Assembly: GCA_036250225.1 (NCBI GenBank)
Contig: JAPZLL010000077.1
Span: 1-64,000 of the forward strand
Source of the DNA: Cercophora sp. LCS_1
Taxonomy: Eukaryota; Ascomycota; Sordariomycetes; Sordariales; Lasiosphaeriaceae
Length of the DNA: 64,000 nt
Reading direction: 5' to 3'
Shown piece by piece: positions 51,947-63,565 of the stretch. The position numbers and the translations under genes were made by a program. The notes under the pieces are model-generated. The model worked only from the letters and a program-made list of their open reading frames with translations, had not been told where the DNA came from and did not search any database. Position 1 is the stretch's first letter. Each line of letters begins with the position of its first letter.

Positions 51947-53058
51947 CTACCCCCAAACCAACCGATCCACATCAGCCGTGATATCCGCCCAAGGAAACAA
52001 CGTCCTATTCCCCGCCACCGTCCCCGGCACCCACGGCACATCCCAATCTGTCAGTCAGTAACGTCAGCAAATCCCTCGCACATATCACAGATACCTCGGA
52101 ACCACTCACATCCGTTGACAACATAAATTGCATCCCCAACCTGCGTAGCGGCCGTCACAAACCCGCCCTCCAACCCCTCCACCTCCCGATTCCCAATCAC
52201 GCCCAAATACTCGGCGCTCTTCCACGACCCATCCCTCGACCTCAAAACCTCGATCCCATCGGGCCCCAACGCAACAAGCAGCACCTTGCCGCCATACCGA
52301 TCCGGTAAATACGCCGCATCCGTAACCGGGAACCTCACCGCCCCTCGAATCTTCACCTGCTTCGGGGCGCCCCACTCATCCCGCATGTCAAACCGCCACA
52401 GCTCATCCCCCGTTGCTCCGCTCGCCAGGAGCGTCTCGGTGCCCTTGACCGCAGCCAACCCCCCCAGACCCCGTTGCGTGGTGGGCGGCAACGGCCTCGG
52501 AACGAACCACTCTCTCGCTTTGCCGTGCTTGTCAACACGCAACACGGTGCCCGGCCACGTCCCGACGACGTACGTGTTCCCCCGCGCATCAGTCTCCACA
52601 TCCTGAAAGCCGCCGTATTTCTCCTTTGTCGTGGTGGTCAAATCAGCCTCCCAGAGCACCTTTTGCTTCTTCACATCCCACTTGATGAGCTTGTGTTCGC
52701 CCGACACGTCGGCGCCAGAAGTCTCCCACGGCCGAGCGCTGTCGGTGAGGATGGTGACGACGCCGGGGTTGAAGGGATCCCACGCTACGCCGCCGATGTG
52801 TATGTCGCCCGTGTAGGACGTGCCGGGAAACGAGATGACGGTCGTCTGTTGGGTGTAGGGCGAGTAGGTTGCTACGGTGGCGTTCCACACACAACCGATC
52901 CAGAGGAGGCAGCGGATGGGATCCCAGTCTGCGTTTTCGGGGTAGAGCTGGTAGTAGTCGATGACGAAATCGCCAGAGAAGGGGGGGCATTCGGAGGGTT
53001 TCGGAGACAGAGAGAGAGAGAGAGCGAAAAGGGGTAGGGTAAGGAGGAGGGACTTCAT
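51947..53058 (-). CDS. Secreted TRI14-like protein (SMP-30-like propeller)
   Basis: Two exons, complement of 52110-53058 and 51947-52047, give 349 residues. The 62-nt intron has a GTGAGT donor and joins YVVNG to YWDVPWVPGTVAGNRTLFPW. Residues 1-18 (MKSLLLTLPLFALSLSLS) are a signal peptide. The body has propeller-type repeats: GDIHIGGVAWDPFNPGVVTI, GGFQDVETDARGNTYVVGTW, GLGGLAAVKGTETLLASGAT, EVEGLEGGFVTAATQVGDAI. This layout is that of TRI14, a protein first described from trichothecene clusters and later found widely in fungi without those clusters. None of the other genes nearby belongs to such a cluster, so a role in that pathway is not suggested. Biochemical function of the family is not established. 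Confidence 0.8.
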
Positions 53059-53586
53059 TTTGACAGGGCGTGATGATGATCCTAGAGTTGAGATTGCATG
53101 ATGAGAGAGAGAAACCAGAGAATAAGACTGGTTTTAACAAGATCATGGGCGTTCTTTTATGTCCCGAGCTGCATAGGCGTTGGGCTAGGGATGTCATGAT
53201 TCGCCGTCAGCGTTGCACTGCAACTGGCAATTGTTTGGCATCAATACAACATTGAGCGCGGTTCCTGAATATAGAAAATGCCGGGTGCCAATATAGCACG
53301 CTTTGGGAAGTAATCGAGCGATACGGCTCACCTAAACCGACCGAGCGGGAACCAAGTCGGTGTCGTGCTCCTGCAATGCAACCGCGGGATGGGAAGAGAA
53401 CCCATTGCTGACTCAGACGTCGGCATGTTGTCGATACAACCAGAGATATGTCACACTGAGCAAAGTGAAATTATCATGCTTCTCTGTTCGCTGGCTGAGT
53501 CTCATCTGATTCTCAAATCATGTCGCTGGTGAATACCTATGATCCATGGTGAAATGACCCCTATTGACGAATCCAAACCAATAACC
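53059..53586. other. Intergenic region
   Basis: Upstream of the TRI14-like gene and downstream of the VIT/VWA gene. No feature recognised. Confidence 0.45.
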
Positions 53587-56500
53587 TCAGAACACAGCTC
53601 TGACCTTGTCCACAATCTCGGTTGCCGAAAAAGCCATCCCCTTGGCCTGAGCCTCCTGAGCCAGCCAATCCCTCGCCTTGTCTGCCACCATTTCCCACTC
53701 GTCCTCCCTCCCCGCCAACTTCTCCTTGAAATAAGCCAAGGCCAGTGCCGTCGCAAGCAGGTCGCTCCCCGGTGAGACGCCGAGAGCCAGATCCCTGATC
53801 TTGTTGTCCACCGCGTTCGGGTCGAGCTCCAACAATTTCAGCAGCCTTGGAGTCCAGACCCAAAATCCAGCAAAGGTCTGCAGGGCGACAACCGCCTCCA
53901 ACCGGTCACCCACCTCCTCAATCGCCTGCTCCTGTCGTGCCATCATGAGCCTCTCCTTATTCTGCTGCTCCTGCAGCATCAACTGCATCTGGTAGTCTTG
54001 AAGTGGATCCGAACTGTCAGAACGCTTGCTCAACGAAGAGGGCATGGCGCACTGTTGGAAAGATGGAGAAGACAGTCTCGCAGGAGGAGCCGAAGGTAGC
54101 CGCGCAAATCCTTCAGACAAGCTAGGAGCCGGCGCACAAGAAGGGGGAGGTGGAGGAGCTAGTACACCAGAACGTGGAGGGGGAGGAGGACCACCGCCAC
54201 CAAAGCTCTGTTGCTGCATCTGCTGCGGCACCTGCTGCAAGCTCTGGATAGAAGAAAGCGCAGGCACATTAGGACCCGCCATCATCCGAGATGAACCCGA
54301 GTAACTTGCAAGTCGATCACTCCCACCCATGGATCCTGGCGTGGTTGTTGGCTTTGGTACTGCCCTGTCATCACGTTGTGAGCGGCCTGGAATACTGACA
54401 AGCGCCCTTGCCTTTTTCGCAAGGGCAACGGGGGCAGCAAATGCAGACGCAGCAGGTGAGACCGACCTCCTGGATTTCGCCGAAGTCAACCCCGCGCTCA
54501 TGGACGCGTTCCTCATGCGACTGTTGCCGGATTCTAGAAAACAAGTTAGCAACCTTTCCTCTCTCACTGTCACCCGACAACTTAAAGCCTGGCAAGCCGC
54601 CCAACACACACCTGAAGTAATGGAATCCTCGGCAGAGCCCTCAAAGAGGCCAAAGCCCATACACTCATCCTCCTCCTCGTCCGCCGACATGGCAGTCTCG
54701 GTCTTAGGGAGTTCACTGGCAGGCCACGGAGTGGAAGACGGCACATCACCGCCGTCATCGAAGAGGCCGAATCCACAATCTTCATCAGAGGAAACGTCGT
54801 CATACGTACCGTATTCATACGCCGGTGGCGGAGGCACTGCCTGCTCCTCATCCCTCTCCTTGTCGTTTTCAACCGCCACAAAGCTGCAGTGTTTGCCGCC
54901 GACCTGATACTTCACACCCAGCCGTACAGCCTCGCGCTCCACCATGTCGGAGAAGAGACCCGGGTACCCGTCCTTGAGCAGCCTGCCGTTGCCATCGCTA
55001 GCGTGGTAAATCCAGCCGCGGCCCTCCTCAAGCTCCTTGACGGCCTTCCGTGCCGCCAGCTGGTGGATCGTCTCCCCGCCTTGGGGAAGCGTTGTGATGG
55101 GGATCTCAAGCTCCAACGGGCCGTATGCAGATGTGCCGCGGAGCACCACCGACTTGGGTGTCTTGCCGGAGCTCTCGGGCGACATGAGGAGATAAACGCT
55201 GGCCCGGTTGAACGGGAACAGAGGTGGGATCTCAAACGGAGCCTGCAACAGTTTGGGCTCTGGCACAGCCGGGACATGCGAATACTTGCCGCTGGCAGAC
55301 TTGTCGAGAGAATCGTCCATCATCTCAACATCGGGGTCCGCGGACTTGTCAAAGAGAGAAATGATCTTCTTGGCCGTAGACTTGGGGGCAGGTTTGGTTT
55401 TCGGTGCAACGTCGATGGCAAGGCAGTCCATGACCTTCTCGATCACCTCAAAGCCATCATCGTCGTCTTCGGGAGTCGAGTTCCCGTACTTGACCTCCAA
55501 TGTGTAGTCCGTGATGTGGGGCGTCAGTGAGGCCTTGAGCATGCGCACAACCTTGCTGTTCATCTTTTCGTTGTCGCCAACAGCTTGCGAGAAGCCGTTG
55601 CCAGCACGCGCAACACCCTCAATCAGTGCATGGCTGACATCAGAGCCAATGCCGAGCGTAAACACACGGATTGCGCCCTTGCTCTCGGCAACGTACTTGT
55701 TGATCATGGTGAAGAGCGAGCCCTGGTCCCAAATCTCGCCATCGGTCAGCAAAAACACCTCGAGGTTCATATCGGTAAAGCGCCGCTTGAAGATGTCCTC
55801 GAGGGGCTGATACATTTCCGTCCCACCAAAGTCGGAGCTGAAGGTGTCGACGTAGGCAGACGCCTGCTTCAACGTTGACTCGTCGTACGACTTGGAGCCA
55901 TCCTTGAACAGCAACTCGTGTCGTGAACCAAACGAGCAGATGTTGAACTTGAGCCCGACCGGAAGCGACTTGAGGAAGAGATGCAGGGCTGTCTTCATGT
56001 TGGGCATCTTGTTCCCGCCGTACATGGAACCAGAGCGGTCGCAAAGAAAGACAACCTCGGGACGCGAAGAGGGCAGGTTGAATTTGGGCACCAGCGTCGC
56101 CATAAGAGCCCGGTGGTTGGGGATGGTCGGGTGCTTTTCAAGGACAGCAATCGGGTCCTCGGCGTTGGTAGCCACAACATGCAGCACGAAATCGCTGCCA
56201 AGTTCAGCAGTGCCCAGCGCAAGAGTGGCCGAAGCCTTCTGAAGCGACATGTCAGCGCCGCTCGCTGCCCCCACAGACGTGTTGCCAATGGTGACGGCGA
56301 TAGGATGGGATGGCGACTGGATCTGCTTGATCTGGGAGTTGTTGGCCATCTCGGCGTCGACAACGATGCTAATCCCCCCTTTGTTGGTAGCGCCGGTGGC
56401 CTCGAGCATTTGCCCGGGGTATGACCCATAGCGGGGAGCAATGTGTGTGGGAATGGTGAAACGGATGCCGTCGGCCTCAGCGTCGTGCTTCAGCTCGCCG

Positions 56501-56934
56501 AGGTACGTGATGTCGACCTTGATCTCTGCGCCGGCTGGGATATTGCCGATGGTGGTGGTGAAGACATCGCTAGCCTCGGGGAGCTGCTCAAACAGGCCAG
56601 CCGTCTCGCCTTTTGCAACAGCTGCATCGAATGTCTTCTTGGCCTCGGCACGCTCCTTGACGACGCCCTTGATGACGCGGTCGCGGTTGATAGTGCATGT
56701 GAAGCCAACAACCGAGACGCCGTCGTAAAGAGGGAAGGTGTATCTCAGCTCCGGGATGGCCTCATCCTTTTGGGGATTGACAAACGTCTGAGTGAGCGTC
56801 GTCCGGCTGGTCGACGCGACGATGTGGGCGTGGACGGCAAGCGAAACCTGCGGCAGGTACTTGCGGTCGGGTCTCGCGTAGGGCGACACGGGCTTGACAA
56901 GGTAGTACAAGCCGCAAATGTGAGTGTGCGCCAT
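53587..56934 (-). CDS. VIT and von Willebrand A domain protein
   Basis: Two exons, complement of 54612-56934 and 53587-54533, give 1089 residues. The 78-nt intron (GTGTGT, GCTAAC branch, TTCTAG) is in frame, so retention would add 26 residues. Residues about 1-150 are a VIT domain (LRYTFPLYDGVSVVGFTCTI, ASDVFTTTIGNIPAGAEI). About 280-450 are a VWA domain with complete MIDAS: VVFLCDRSGSMYGG, then GGTEMYQPL, then FLLTDGEIWD. An acidic stretch and repeated CGFGLFDD/CMGFGLFEG motifs follow, then a polyproline segment (GGGGPPPPPRSGVLAPPPPP) and a C-terminal helical domain (FAGFWVWTPRLLKLLEL). This is the order of vWA5A/PARP4-related proteins. Fungal members are intracellular; the function is unclear, and Mg-dependent protein binding is likely. 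The start at MAHTHICGLYYL is better than the ATG 24 bases upstream because the VIT domain begins there. Confidence 0.9.
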   Translation of the reverse strand: MAHTHICGLYYLVKPVSPYARPDRKYLPQVSLAVHAHIVASTSRTTLTQTFVNPQKDEAIPELRYTFPLYDGVSVVGFTCTINRDRVIKGVVKERAEAKKTFDAAVAKGETAGLFEQLPEASDVFTTTIGNIPAGAEIKVDITYLGELKHDAEADGIRFTIPTHIAPRYGSYPGQMLEATGATNKGGISIVVDAEMANNSQIKQIQSPSHPIAVTIGNTSVGAASGADMSLQKASATLALGTAELGSDFVLHVVATNAEDPIAVLEKHPTIPNHRALMATLVPKFNLPSSRPEVVFLCDRSGSMYGGNKMPNMKTALHLFLKSLPVGLKFNICSFGSRHELLFKDGSKSYDESTLKQASAYVDTFSSDFGGTEMYQPLEDIFKRRFTDMNLEVFLLTDGEIWDQGSLFTMINKYVAESKGAIRVFTLGIGSDVSHALIEGVARAGNGFSQAVGDNEKMNSKVVRMLKASLTPHITDYTLEVKYGNSTPEDDDDGFEVIEKVMDCLAIDVAPKTKPAPKSTAKKIISLFDKSADPDVEMMDDSLDKSASGKYSHVPAVPEPKLLQAPFEIPPLFPFNRASVYLLMSPESSGKTPKSVVLRGTSAYGPLELEIPITTLPQGGETIHQLAARKAVKELEEGRGWIYHASDGNGRLLKDGYPGLFSDMVEREAVRLGVKYQVGGKHCSFVAVENDKERDEEQAVPPPPAYEYGTYDDVSSDEDCGFGLFDDGGDVPSSTPWPASELPKTETAMSADEEEDECMGFGLFEGSAEDSITSGVCWAACQALSCRVTVREERLLTCFLESGNSRMRNASMSAGLTSAKSRRSVSPAASAFAAPVALAKKARALVSIPGRSQRDDRAVPKPTTTPGSMGGSDRLASYSGSSRMMAGPNVPALSSIQSLQQVPQQMQQQSFGGGGPPPPPRSGVLAPPPPPSCAPAPSLSEGFARLPSAPPARLSSPSFQQCAMPSSLSKRSDSSDPLQDYQMQLMLQEQQNKERLMMARQEQAIEEVGDRLEAVVALQTFAGFWVWTPRLLKLLELDPNAVDNKIRDLALGVSPGSDLLATALALAYFKEKLAGREDEWEMVADKARDWLAQEAQAKGMAFSATEIVDKVRAVF

Positions 56935-58326
56935 AGTGAAATTTTGTGTAGATATCAAATGGTGGTGTGATGCTGAGCTGATGTGTGTTTATGGCAGAAG
57001 TCGATGACAGCAATTCTGACGAGATTGTTTGCCAGATGATGTTGGTTGGCAGCACAAAATGAGGGGATGATGAGAGAAAGTTTCCATCATGGCAGTGACG
57101 ATGGGTGTCCCGTCGTACTTATCCCAATTGCTGCCTCAACATTCTGCTGTGGCGCCCGTTGTGTCCTTTGCGACGTCCAATCTTCGGACAGGGGTCAGGT
57201 GATGGTTGCCTCTCGGTTGCGATGCCAAGCCCAGCCCTACGGCTGCAAGGCCAATCAAACGACACCAAATCTTGTGTCACGGCGACCGCCCAAGTGTGCA
57301 AAAGCTTCCAAGCCTGAAACGCGGGGGAAAAGCTGACGTTCTACACTAAAATCGCGGATGCGTCCTAGCGTGTCGCCCACTTGTGTTTGTGGCACCCAAT
57401 GCAATCAAACATGAACACTTGCCGTGCTGCGGCTGTTGAGGACGACAATGGGAAATCGAAGCCAAATCCCTCGGAAAGCTCCACGTCTCCGCCGTGCCAT
57501 CACCAGTGACTCAGGCCGCCGGTGCCTGGCTGTTGGGCGTCAACGTCATCGTCAGCAAATTGCTTTCAAGGTTTACGCCGTCTGCGACCCGAAAAGGATT
57601 GAATGACAGCGACAGAAATCGGTGCCTTTTCCATCTTGGACCTACTCACAGATGCTGCAAGGCCAAATTGGCAGGTGGCTATGTGTCTCCGTTGACGACC
57701 AAGGTCTCATGATGCTGTATCTCATCCATCTCATCCATCTCATCCAGGTGCTTTGGTGGTTCCCATCTGAGGTAAGCAAGAAGATGTGGAAAATCTTCCG
57801 CGACGTAAGACGAAGCGACATTGAACAAGAGGGCAGGTAGTTTATCAAGGCTGCAAAGCATCCTCAACCCCCTCTCGACGAATTCAGCTTGGTCCAAATG
57901 ACGGTCCGGCCACAACCTTCAATACCCCGCGTTGTTTGGTTTCATCCCACTTTTTTACTGTTGTCTCAAAGAGCGACTACCGTATATTTTCGCTGAGATG
58001 GGAAACCAGCTAAGAGCGCCGCGGCTGGAAAAGTTCTATAATTCCAAGTGTAAGATTGTAGAGTCCCCATCTTCCTACAACATCGCCCCACTAACATATG
58101 TATCTCACCGGCACATCGCACTCTGTTCCATTGAAGGTGGGTTTAATACGTGATCCCACCACTTCCTTTCTCAACTCTCCGTCGGGAAAACGTGTGATAA
58201 GAGTTCTTACGGCACTGCAGATCGACCAAACACCCCAACCGAGCAACGCTAGATTAAAATGGCATTAAATCGTGCTACCTTAAGTAGAGTACATCGAAGC
58301 ATAGACTCATGTTTACTACAACACAC
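56935..58326. other. Intergenic region, no gene recognised
   Basis: Nearly 1.4 kb. Contains three copies of the 9-base unit TCTCATCCA at about 57720-57747. No coding sequence supported. Confidence 0.5.
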
Positions 58327-59713
58327 CTATGAGGGCTTGTGGATCCTCAACGCGTTCAGGAAGTAGTCCTCCATCGGCAGCAGGTTCAACAGGGCATCAT
58401 TCAGATTCCACGCGATGATGCACGCCGTCGCACCCGCCACGGCGTCCAGGATAAAATGGTTCGCCGTCGCGACAATCGCTGTCAGGATGATCCCAGGGTA
58501 GACCATGCCGCCGCACACAATCGCCAAACGCCTCCAACCGAGATATCCGCTCTTTCTCAGGGGTATCGTCGCAATCGTTAGGCCGACCAGGAAAGAGTAT
58601 CCAAAGTGAAGGGACGGCATCGCAGCTGACAAAGAGTTAGGATGCGAGAATTATTACACTCATCCGGGGGACTCACCATATTGATTGCAGAAGCGGTTTG
58701 TGGTCCACACACTGCTGTCGCCATCGGCGCCATGTACCGTGTCGACGAACCCAAAGCTTTTGGCCTCCCCTGCATGCTCCCCATTGTAATTCTCAGCACT
58801 CAGCAACCTCGGAGGCATGCAGGGCCAAAAGGTGAAAACGATAAAGGCCAGCAAGTTGCACATGGCCATTGTCCTCCGCCGCCTCTCGTAGACATCGGGT
58901 CCGAAAGGCTGCAGCAATGTCCTCCAGTTCTTGAGCGACGACGCCTCCCCGTGGGCCTGCTCGAAAAGTCTGCGCTTTGGCCGCGTGGTAGTGGTGTAAA
59001 AGAGGATGATGAGGAAGAGGATAGTGCCTGGAATATGGATGAAAGAGTACGCGCGGTTCGTCCATCGCATCAGGAGGGGATAGGTGAGGAACCATTTCTG
59101 GATGTCAACCTCGATAAAGATGCCGAGACGTTGCTCGAGATGAATGACCTGCAGCGCATGTTCACGGGCCGTGTCGACGGTCGAGGCCTGGAGGGTGACA
59201 GCAGTGAAGGCACGTCCCAGTTGGTACACCTGGAAGGTTAGCAACGAGGAGACAACACGACGAACGTGTCGAGCATACCCAGTAGATGAGAGCCCAGTAC
59301 CACACCTCAACCAGGAAGGGGTATCGTCGGAGCAACCTGCTGAGGAGACGATCCTTGTGGATCTCGGTGTTTGGTGTGGTGACCTCGCGCTCCCACTTCC
59401 AGAACTTGAGCTTGCGGCTCCTCCGCTCTGACAGGCTGGCGACGTTCCCCTCGGCGTCGTGCCAGATGGTCGAGCTGGAGCTAATCGAGGCGCTCCGCAG
59501 CTTGTCCCAGTCCTTGCGATCGTCGCTCACCCGCTCGCCTGGTGGGGTCTCGCCTCCGAGGGCATATTCGATGTCCTGCCATGGGTCCGGTCGCCGGAAG
59601 GACTGGGGAGTTTGGGAGGGGACGGATGTGCGCGATTGGTCGCGGTTCAGAAGCGTTCCGCCCGCGAGCAGGCTCACAATGACGAATGGCTCCAGCACCG
59701 CTCCGATGGCCAT
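58327..59713 (-). CDS. PAP2-type integral membrane enzyme (inositol-phosphoceramide-synthase-like)
   Basis: Three exons, complement of 59279-59713, 58677-59229 and 58327-58625, give 428 residues; introns of 49 and 51 nt have GTATGC and GTGAGT donors. The N-terminal 130 residues are mostly cytosolic, followed by about six membrane helices. The catalytic PAP2_3 signature AAMPSLHFGYS has His336, and ATANHFILDAVAG supplies the second His386 with Asp390. The same motifs occur in fungal Aur1-type IPC synthases and related phosphatases acting on lipid phosphates. The long N-terminal extension and the sequence around the motif differ from Aur1, so this is a related, uncharacterised family member and not the essential synthase itself. 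All introns lie at conserved phase positions in frame. Confidence 0.85.
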
Positions 59714-61185
59714 GGTGGGTGGCTGAACGTGGACGGATGTGTCGAGCGTATCACAAGTATTTTGGGCCCGGGTGACCTACGCCTGCTGGGCAGCAAACAA
59801 ATGGGAACAATAAACGCCCGGTGCTCTCAAACTCGGACGGAAAGAAGGACGAAAAAAACGGGCCACCGCCAAAGATAAAAAAAACAAGAGATTTCATCCC
59901 ATCTGTTCGCGCCGGACTCCTGCAAGCTTTTTTCCCCGAGGCAGTGCGAAACCGACGTCTGATCCCACTTTCTGGAGCTCCATTGCGCCAGTTGTTGCGC
60001 AAGGACGCATCCTTGATACGCAGACCGCAGACTCCACCAGCCAAGACAACAAGTCAATCATCTTCATGCAGCGGCCTGAACTTGGCAGCGACGGAACGGC
60101 GGAAGCAACGGCAACCACCACCAACTGCCAGCCAGCGACCCCGGTGCCCAGCTGCCCAGCATGGCCGAGCTCGAGGGCCCAAGGTTGGGAATCCTTGGGG
60201 AAAGTTCGGTGCAAACCCCCGTGATTCGATGGGCCTTTGCACACCCCTGGGGCAAGGCAGCCTCGGTGATGGATGCCCTATCTGATAAGGCCGCACCGCT
60301 GACGCCGGCCTGTCTATCCTATTTGCTGTTCAGCAAGCCTCATGTGAACACGGAACGGGGGTTTTGAGGTCGTCGACCGGATCTGTCGGATGCGCTAGGG
60401 GCGCGATGGCAGGCAAATGACGACACGCGCCAAGTAGGGAGCGCCAAGTAGGAAGCGCCAAGGAGGAAGCGCCAGAAAAGGTTGGAGTCAAGAAACATGC
60501 CACGGCCGTCGCACACTCGGGACGATAAGTGGTTTCGGCATGCGGGGTCCTTGATCTCCCCGGCACGCGACACTGGCACAGCAAGCGTTTCCACTTTTTC
60601 TTGGTCTCTTGGAGGTGCAACGTCGATATTGGCTCGGGCCTGTGGGGCCTCTAGGTCATTCCCGGCAAGTCGGCACGAGGGCAACAACAAACCAACGAGC
60701 AAAGGAGCGCCTCTGATTGGATCCTTTTTTTGTGCGACCCCGGCGACGACTCGCAGAAAGATCGTCACCAACAGCTGCCTGCCACCTGGTTCATTCTTCG
60801 ATGTTCTTCAACAAGCCGATCCCTGTCAAACGAAACATCGGGTTCATCCCGAGCTCCCTTCTCATCTTCCCGAACCCGAGACAGTCTGCGTAGGATGCGA
60901 TGCCATGCAAGCCACAATCTGACAGGACTTGACAATACTTGGCTTCGTCAGCGACAGCAACGAGCACATCAGCAACAAGCACATCACTCACTGACCAACA
61001 AACCGCCAGCTGATGAGCATGAGCGATGCATCCCTCTTGCATATGCAGATTATACGCCGTATAGGAGTCTTTTTGTCTCGGTGATATGTGAACACGGATT
61101 CCGCTCATCTTGGAAGTCATGCCTGTATCCTCGGCACATTGATCTCATCACACATGACTTTCCCTCTCACTCACACGCAGGAACC
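59714..61185. other. Intergenic region, no gene recognised
   Basis: Contains the promoter of the PAP2 gene. Three tandem copies of the word GCGCCAAGTAGGAA occur with variation at 60428-60475. No other feature. Confidence 0.5.
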
Positions 61186-61395
61186 ATGCTGCAGGTTTCA
61201 GGCTTCAAATCAATGATCAAGTTCCTTTCTATTCCACTCCAGGCTCGGTTCGCATGGCGCAACGTTGATGATGCAGAGTCTCGTGCCCTAAGACAGCTTG
61301 AGGATGGCACCGTCTCGGATAGCGACAATGATACACATCCACTCACAGAGCTCCGTGCGGTGAGTGGTGAAATCGATTTCACCAGGATTCGCTAA
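61186..61395 (+). CDS. Possible small protein, 69 residues
   Basis: The frame from the ATG at 61186 encodes MLQVSGFKSMIKFLSIPLQA, then RFAWRNVDDAESRALRQLED and an acidic segment (SDSDNDTH). The upstream frame is open but shows no homology. There is no family match and no splice support; composition is protein-like in the last 45 residues only. Confidence 0.25.
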   Translation: MLQVSGFKSMIKFLSIPLQARFAWRNVDDAESRALRQLEDGTVSDSDNDTHPLTELRAVSGEIDFTRIR

Positions 61396-62189
61396 CTGCG
61401 GTGGCAGATGTGATGAACAAGAAGAGGATAGGTTTCCAAACGAATGTGGACATCAATTGAGATCATGACAGGGCTGGAGAATGCATTGTATGCAGGTTCA
61501 AGACAACAAAGGCCTACTTAATGAGGTGTTAGCCACAGGCCAGGCATATATCATCAACTCAATCAATAGTTTAGGTCAGGCAATGGCTGGTTTCAAGGTG
61601 ATAACTATCCATAATACTCCATGTACAATATGCCAGCGAACAGCATCAATTGCCCCAACTAATACCATGCCCATGCTGAACACTTTCAAAGTGCAAAATC
61701 CAACCTCAGTCTTCATCAAGGCAAGGGCAATGACAGGCACATGCCTTTGAGAACTACTTCCCTGCTAGCTTTTCTCAGCCCTACGCCGCCAGGAGGTTCC
61801 ATGGCCGCTCTTGGACAACGTTCAAACGAGGATTCTTATCGCAGATGCCATCAACCGCCGCCGAACAGTTAAACAAGAATTGCATAAACGCATCAACAGA
61901 TGTGGAAACGCGGTTGCAAGCCAGCTTGAAATGAGGCATACGTCAACCACACTTGCATCGGCCCTTTTCCCACCTGCAGCGCCTATCCCGGCGGGTGCCA
62001 CAACGACGGGTCCAACCCCGCAAGATATCCACAACAGAAAGCCTAGTGTCACTCAGCCGAAGTGCCAACGCCCCATTACAAGCCGCTTTCTGGAACACAG
62101 TTTCCATCAACAATAAGCAGGGGTATCTGGCTTAGTCGACACAGCGGTTGTCTAGTTCGGCAACCATCCGAGTTCGACTCCCATATCAA
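61396..62189. other. Intergenic region before the tRNA gene
   Basis: No gene recognised. A piece at about 62150-62180 (GAGTTCGACTCCC) resembles a tRNA T-arm but has no matching acceptor stem. Confidence 0.4.
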
Positions 62190-62260
62190 GCACCAATGGT
62201 CTAGTGGTTAGGATTCAACCCTTCCAAGGTTGAGGGGGGGGTTCGATTCCCTCTTGGTGC
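62190..62260 (+). tRNA. tRNA-Gly (anticodon TCC)
   Basis: The acceptor stem GCACCAA pairs fully with TTGGTGC. The D-arm region TGGTCTAGTGGTTAGGATT is the usual A-box form of eukaryotic tRNA-Gly. The anticodon stem-loop CAACC CTTCCAA GGTTG carries TCC. The T arm (GGTTCGATTCC) is the B box. No intron is present. A run of eight G between the anticodon stem and T loop makes the exact variable-loop length slightly uncertain but all stems pair. Confidence 0.92.
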
Positions 62261-62606
62261 ATCTCAAAGAAGAAGTCCCCGCGAGTCATCCTCTGCTTTG
62301 CCGAGCTTTTATTTTTTGCAAGTCGACTTTCAAGATCGCGTGACTGGTTGGACAACTGCGACACATCAATTTCTGATGGCCAGAATGGAATACCTGAAAA
62401 GGATGTTTCGAATTCGAAAGGTGCAGCATGAGAATGCGTGGGAGTCGAATGTGAATACGTAGCATCTCTCTCCGGAAAAGGCAGTCAGGGTTAGGGTCAG
62501 GATCGAACGCGACTCTGGATTCAACGGCGAGATGCGAGCAATTGGCGGGCTCTCCGGGCCGTCGTGCAGCGGCTATGCAGTGTTGTCCCTCTGAGCCACC
62601 CCCTCA

Positions 62607-62624
62607 CCCCCCCCCCCCCCCCCC
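62607..62624 (+). repeat. Poly-C tract of 18
   Basis: Eighteen uninterrupted C bases, about 350 bases downstream of the tRNA gene. Likely length-variable. Confidence 0.9.
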
Positions 62625-63565
62625 AACACAACCCTTGCGCTGCTACCACGTCTGAGGCTGACGCCACATTTTACGACATCTCGAACTTGCGATAGGGAGT
62701 CTCTGGTAACGAAAGCACTGTTAAATAGGTTCCTGGAAAGGACCCACAATGTGTTGAAGTGGGAGGGTGTAGCTGTAGTGGATTGCGTTCAAGGCCAGCT
62801 TCAAACTCGCTCAACGTTGCAATTCCGGCACCTGATCTGACCTAGGCCGCACAGGAACCCACAATAGGAAGCTGCTGTTTCTCCTGGTCAGACAGTCTCA
62901 GAAGATCCACCAAGCCAACATCAGGCATTGGCGCTGTAATAACCTGATCTATCACTTGAAGTGGGCCGTGGATGCTCTCCCAACTTGTAGCTTTGAGCGT
63001 TTCGCAGAACCGGTCAGAGCAATTTCGCAGACCAAGAACCGAGGTTGAACCATTCACAACGCGCCGTGTTGATGCAGTGAACCACCCAGCCGAGTGGCGC
63101 AGCGATGCGAATGGCACGGTCTTACTGGTCGGCCTACGGCTCCCCGCAGCGACCTGCATCGACACAGCCGGACGGAAACGCTTGGCCCCACGGTATCTTG
63201 GATGTCCAGCACCAGAGAAGCTATTGCCGAGCGCCACATCTTACGCTTCGGGCACGAATCCCGGACTAGACGATGCGGCCTGCTTCGCGAATATCCGACG
63301 AGGTGTGTCGCGATGACTGGCCATCGGACCGACGCAACTGCAACTTTCGACTGGCCGGTACGAATTGGATATGTCATATAGATATGGGCAAAGTCGCCTG
63401 GAGGCCGTCAAGACCGTTGTGCTGAAAGATCACTGCTTTCTCGTGCATCGTGCATCGTGCATCGTGCATCAGCAAAAATCGACAACGTCAAATCAATGGT
63501 TCCCGACCTCCCACCTTGATTGAGCATTCGACCTGAGACCTCAGAAAACCCCATTTGTCTTCATC
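62625..63565. other. Intergenic region with a doubtful minus-strand frame
   Basis: A minus-strand frame at 62842-63237 has a protein-like end (PMPDVGLVDLLRLSDQEKQQ, then LPIVGSCAA) but no ATG context or family match, so it is not called as a gene. Confidence 0.35.
63442..63469 (+). repeat. CGTGCAT heptanucleotide repeat, four copies
   Basis: Four exact tandem copies of CGTGCAT, about 100 bases above the last gene. Confidence 0.9.

Noticed and set aside
51947..53058. Possibility of a trichothecene biosynthetic cluster because of the TRI14-like gene
   Set aside because: No terpene cyclase, P450 or acyltransferase is nearby, and TRI14-like genes are widespread in fungi outside such clusters.
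54329..54907. Plus-strand frame of 192 codons over the VIT/VWA gene
   Set aside because: Antisense shadow crossing the well-supported intron; no motif.
62125..62186. Second tRNA-like sequence just before tRNA-Gly
   Set aside because: Only a T-arm-like piece (GAGTTCGACTC) is present; acceptor and anticodon stems do not form.
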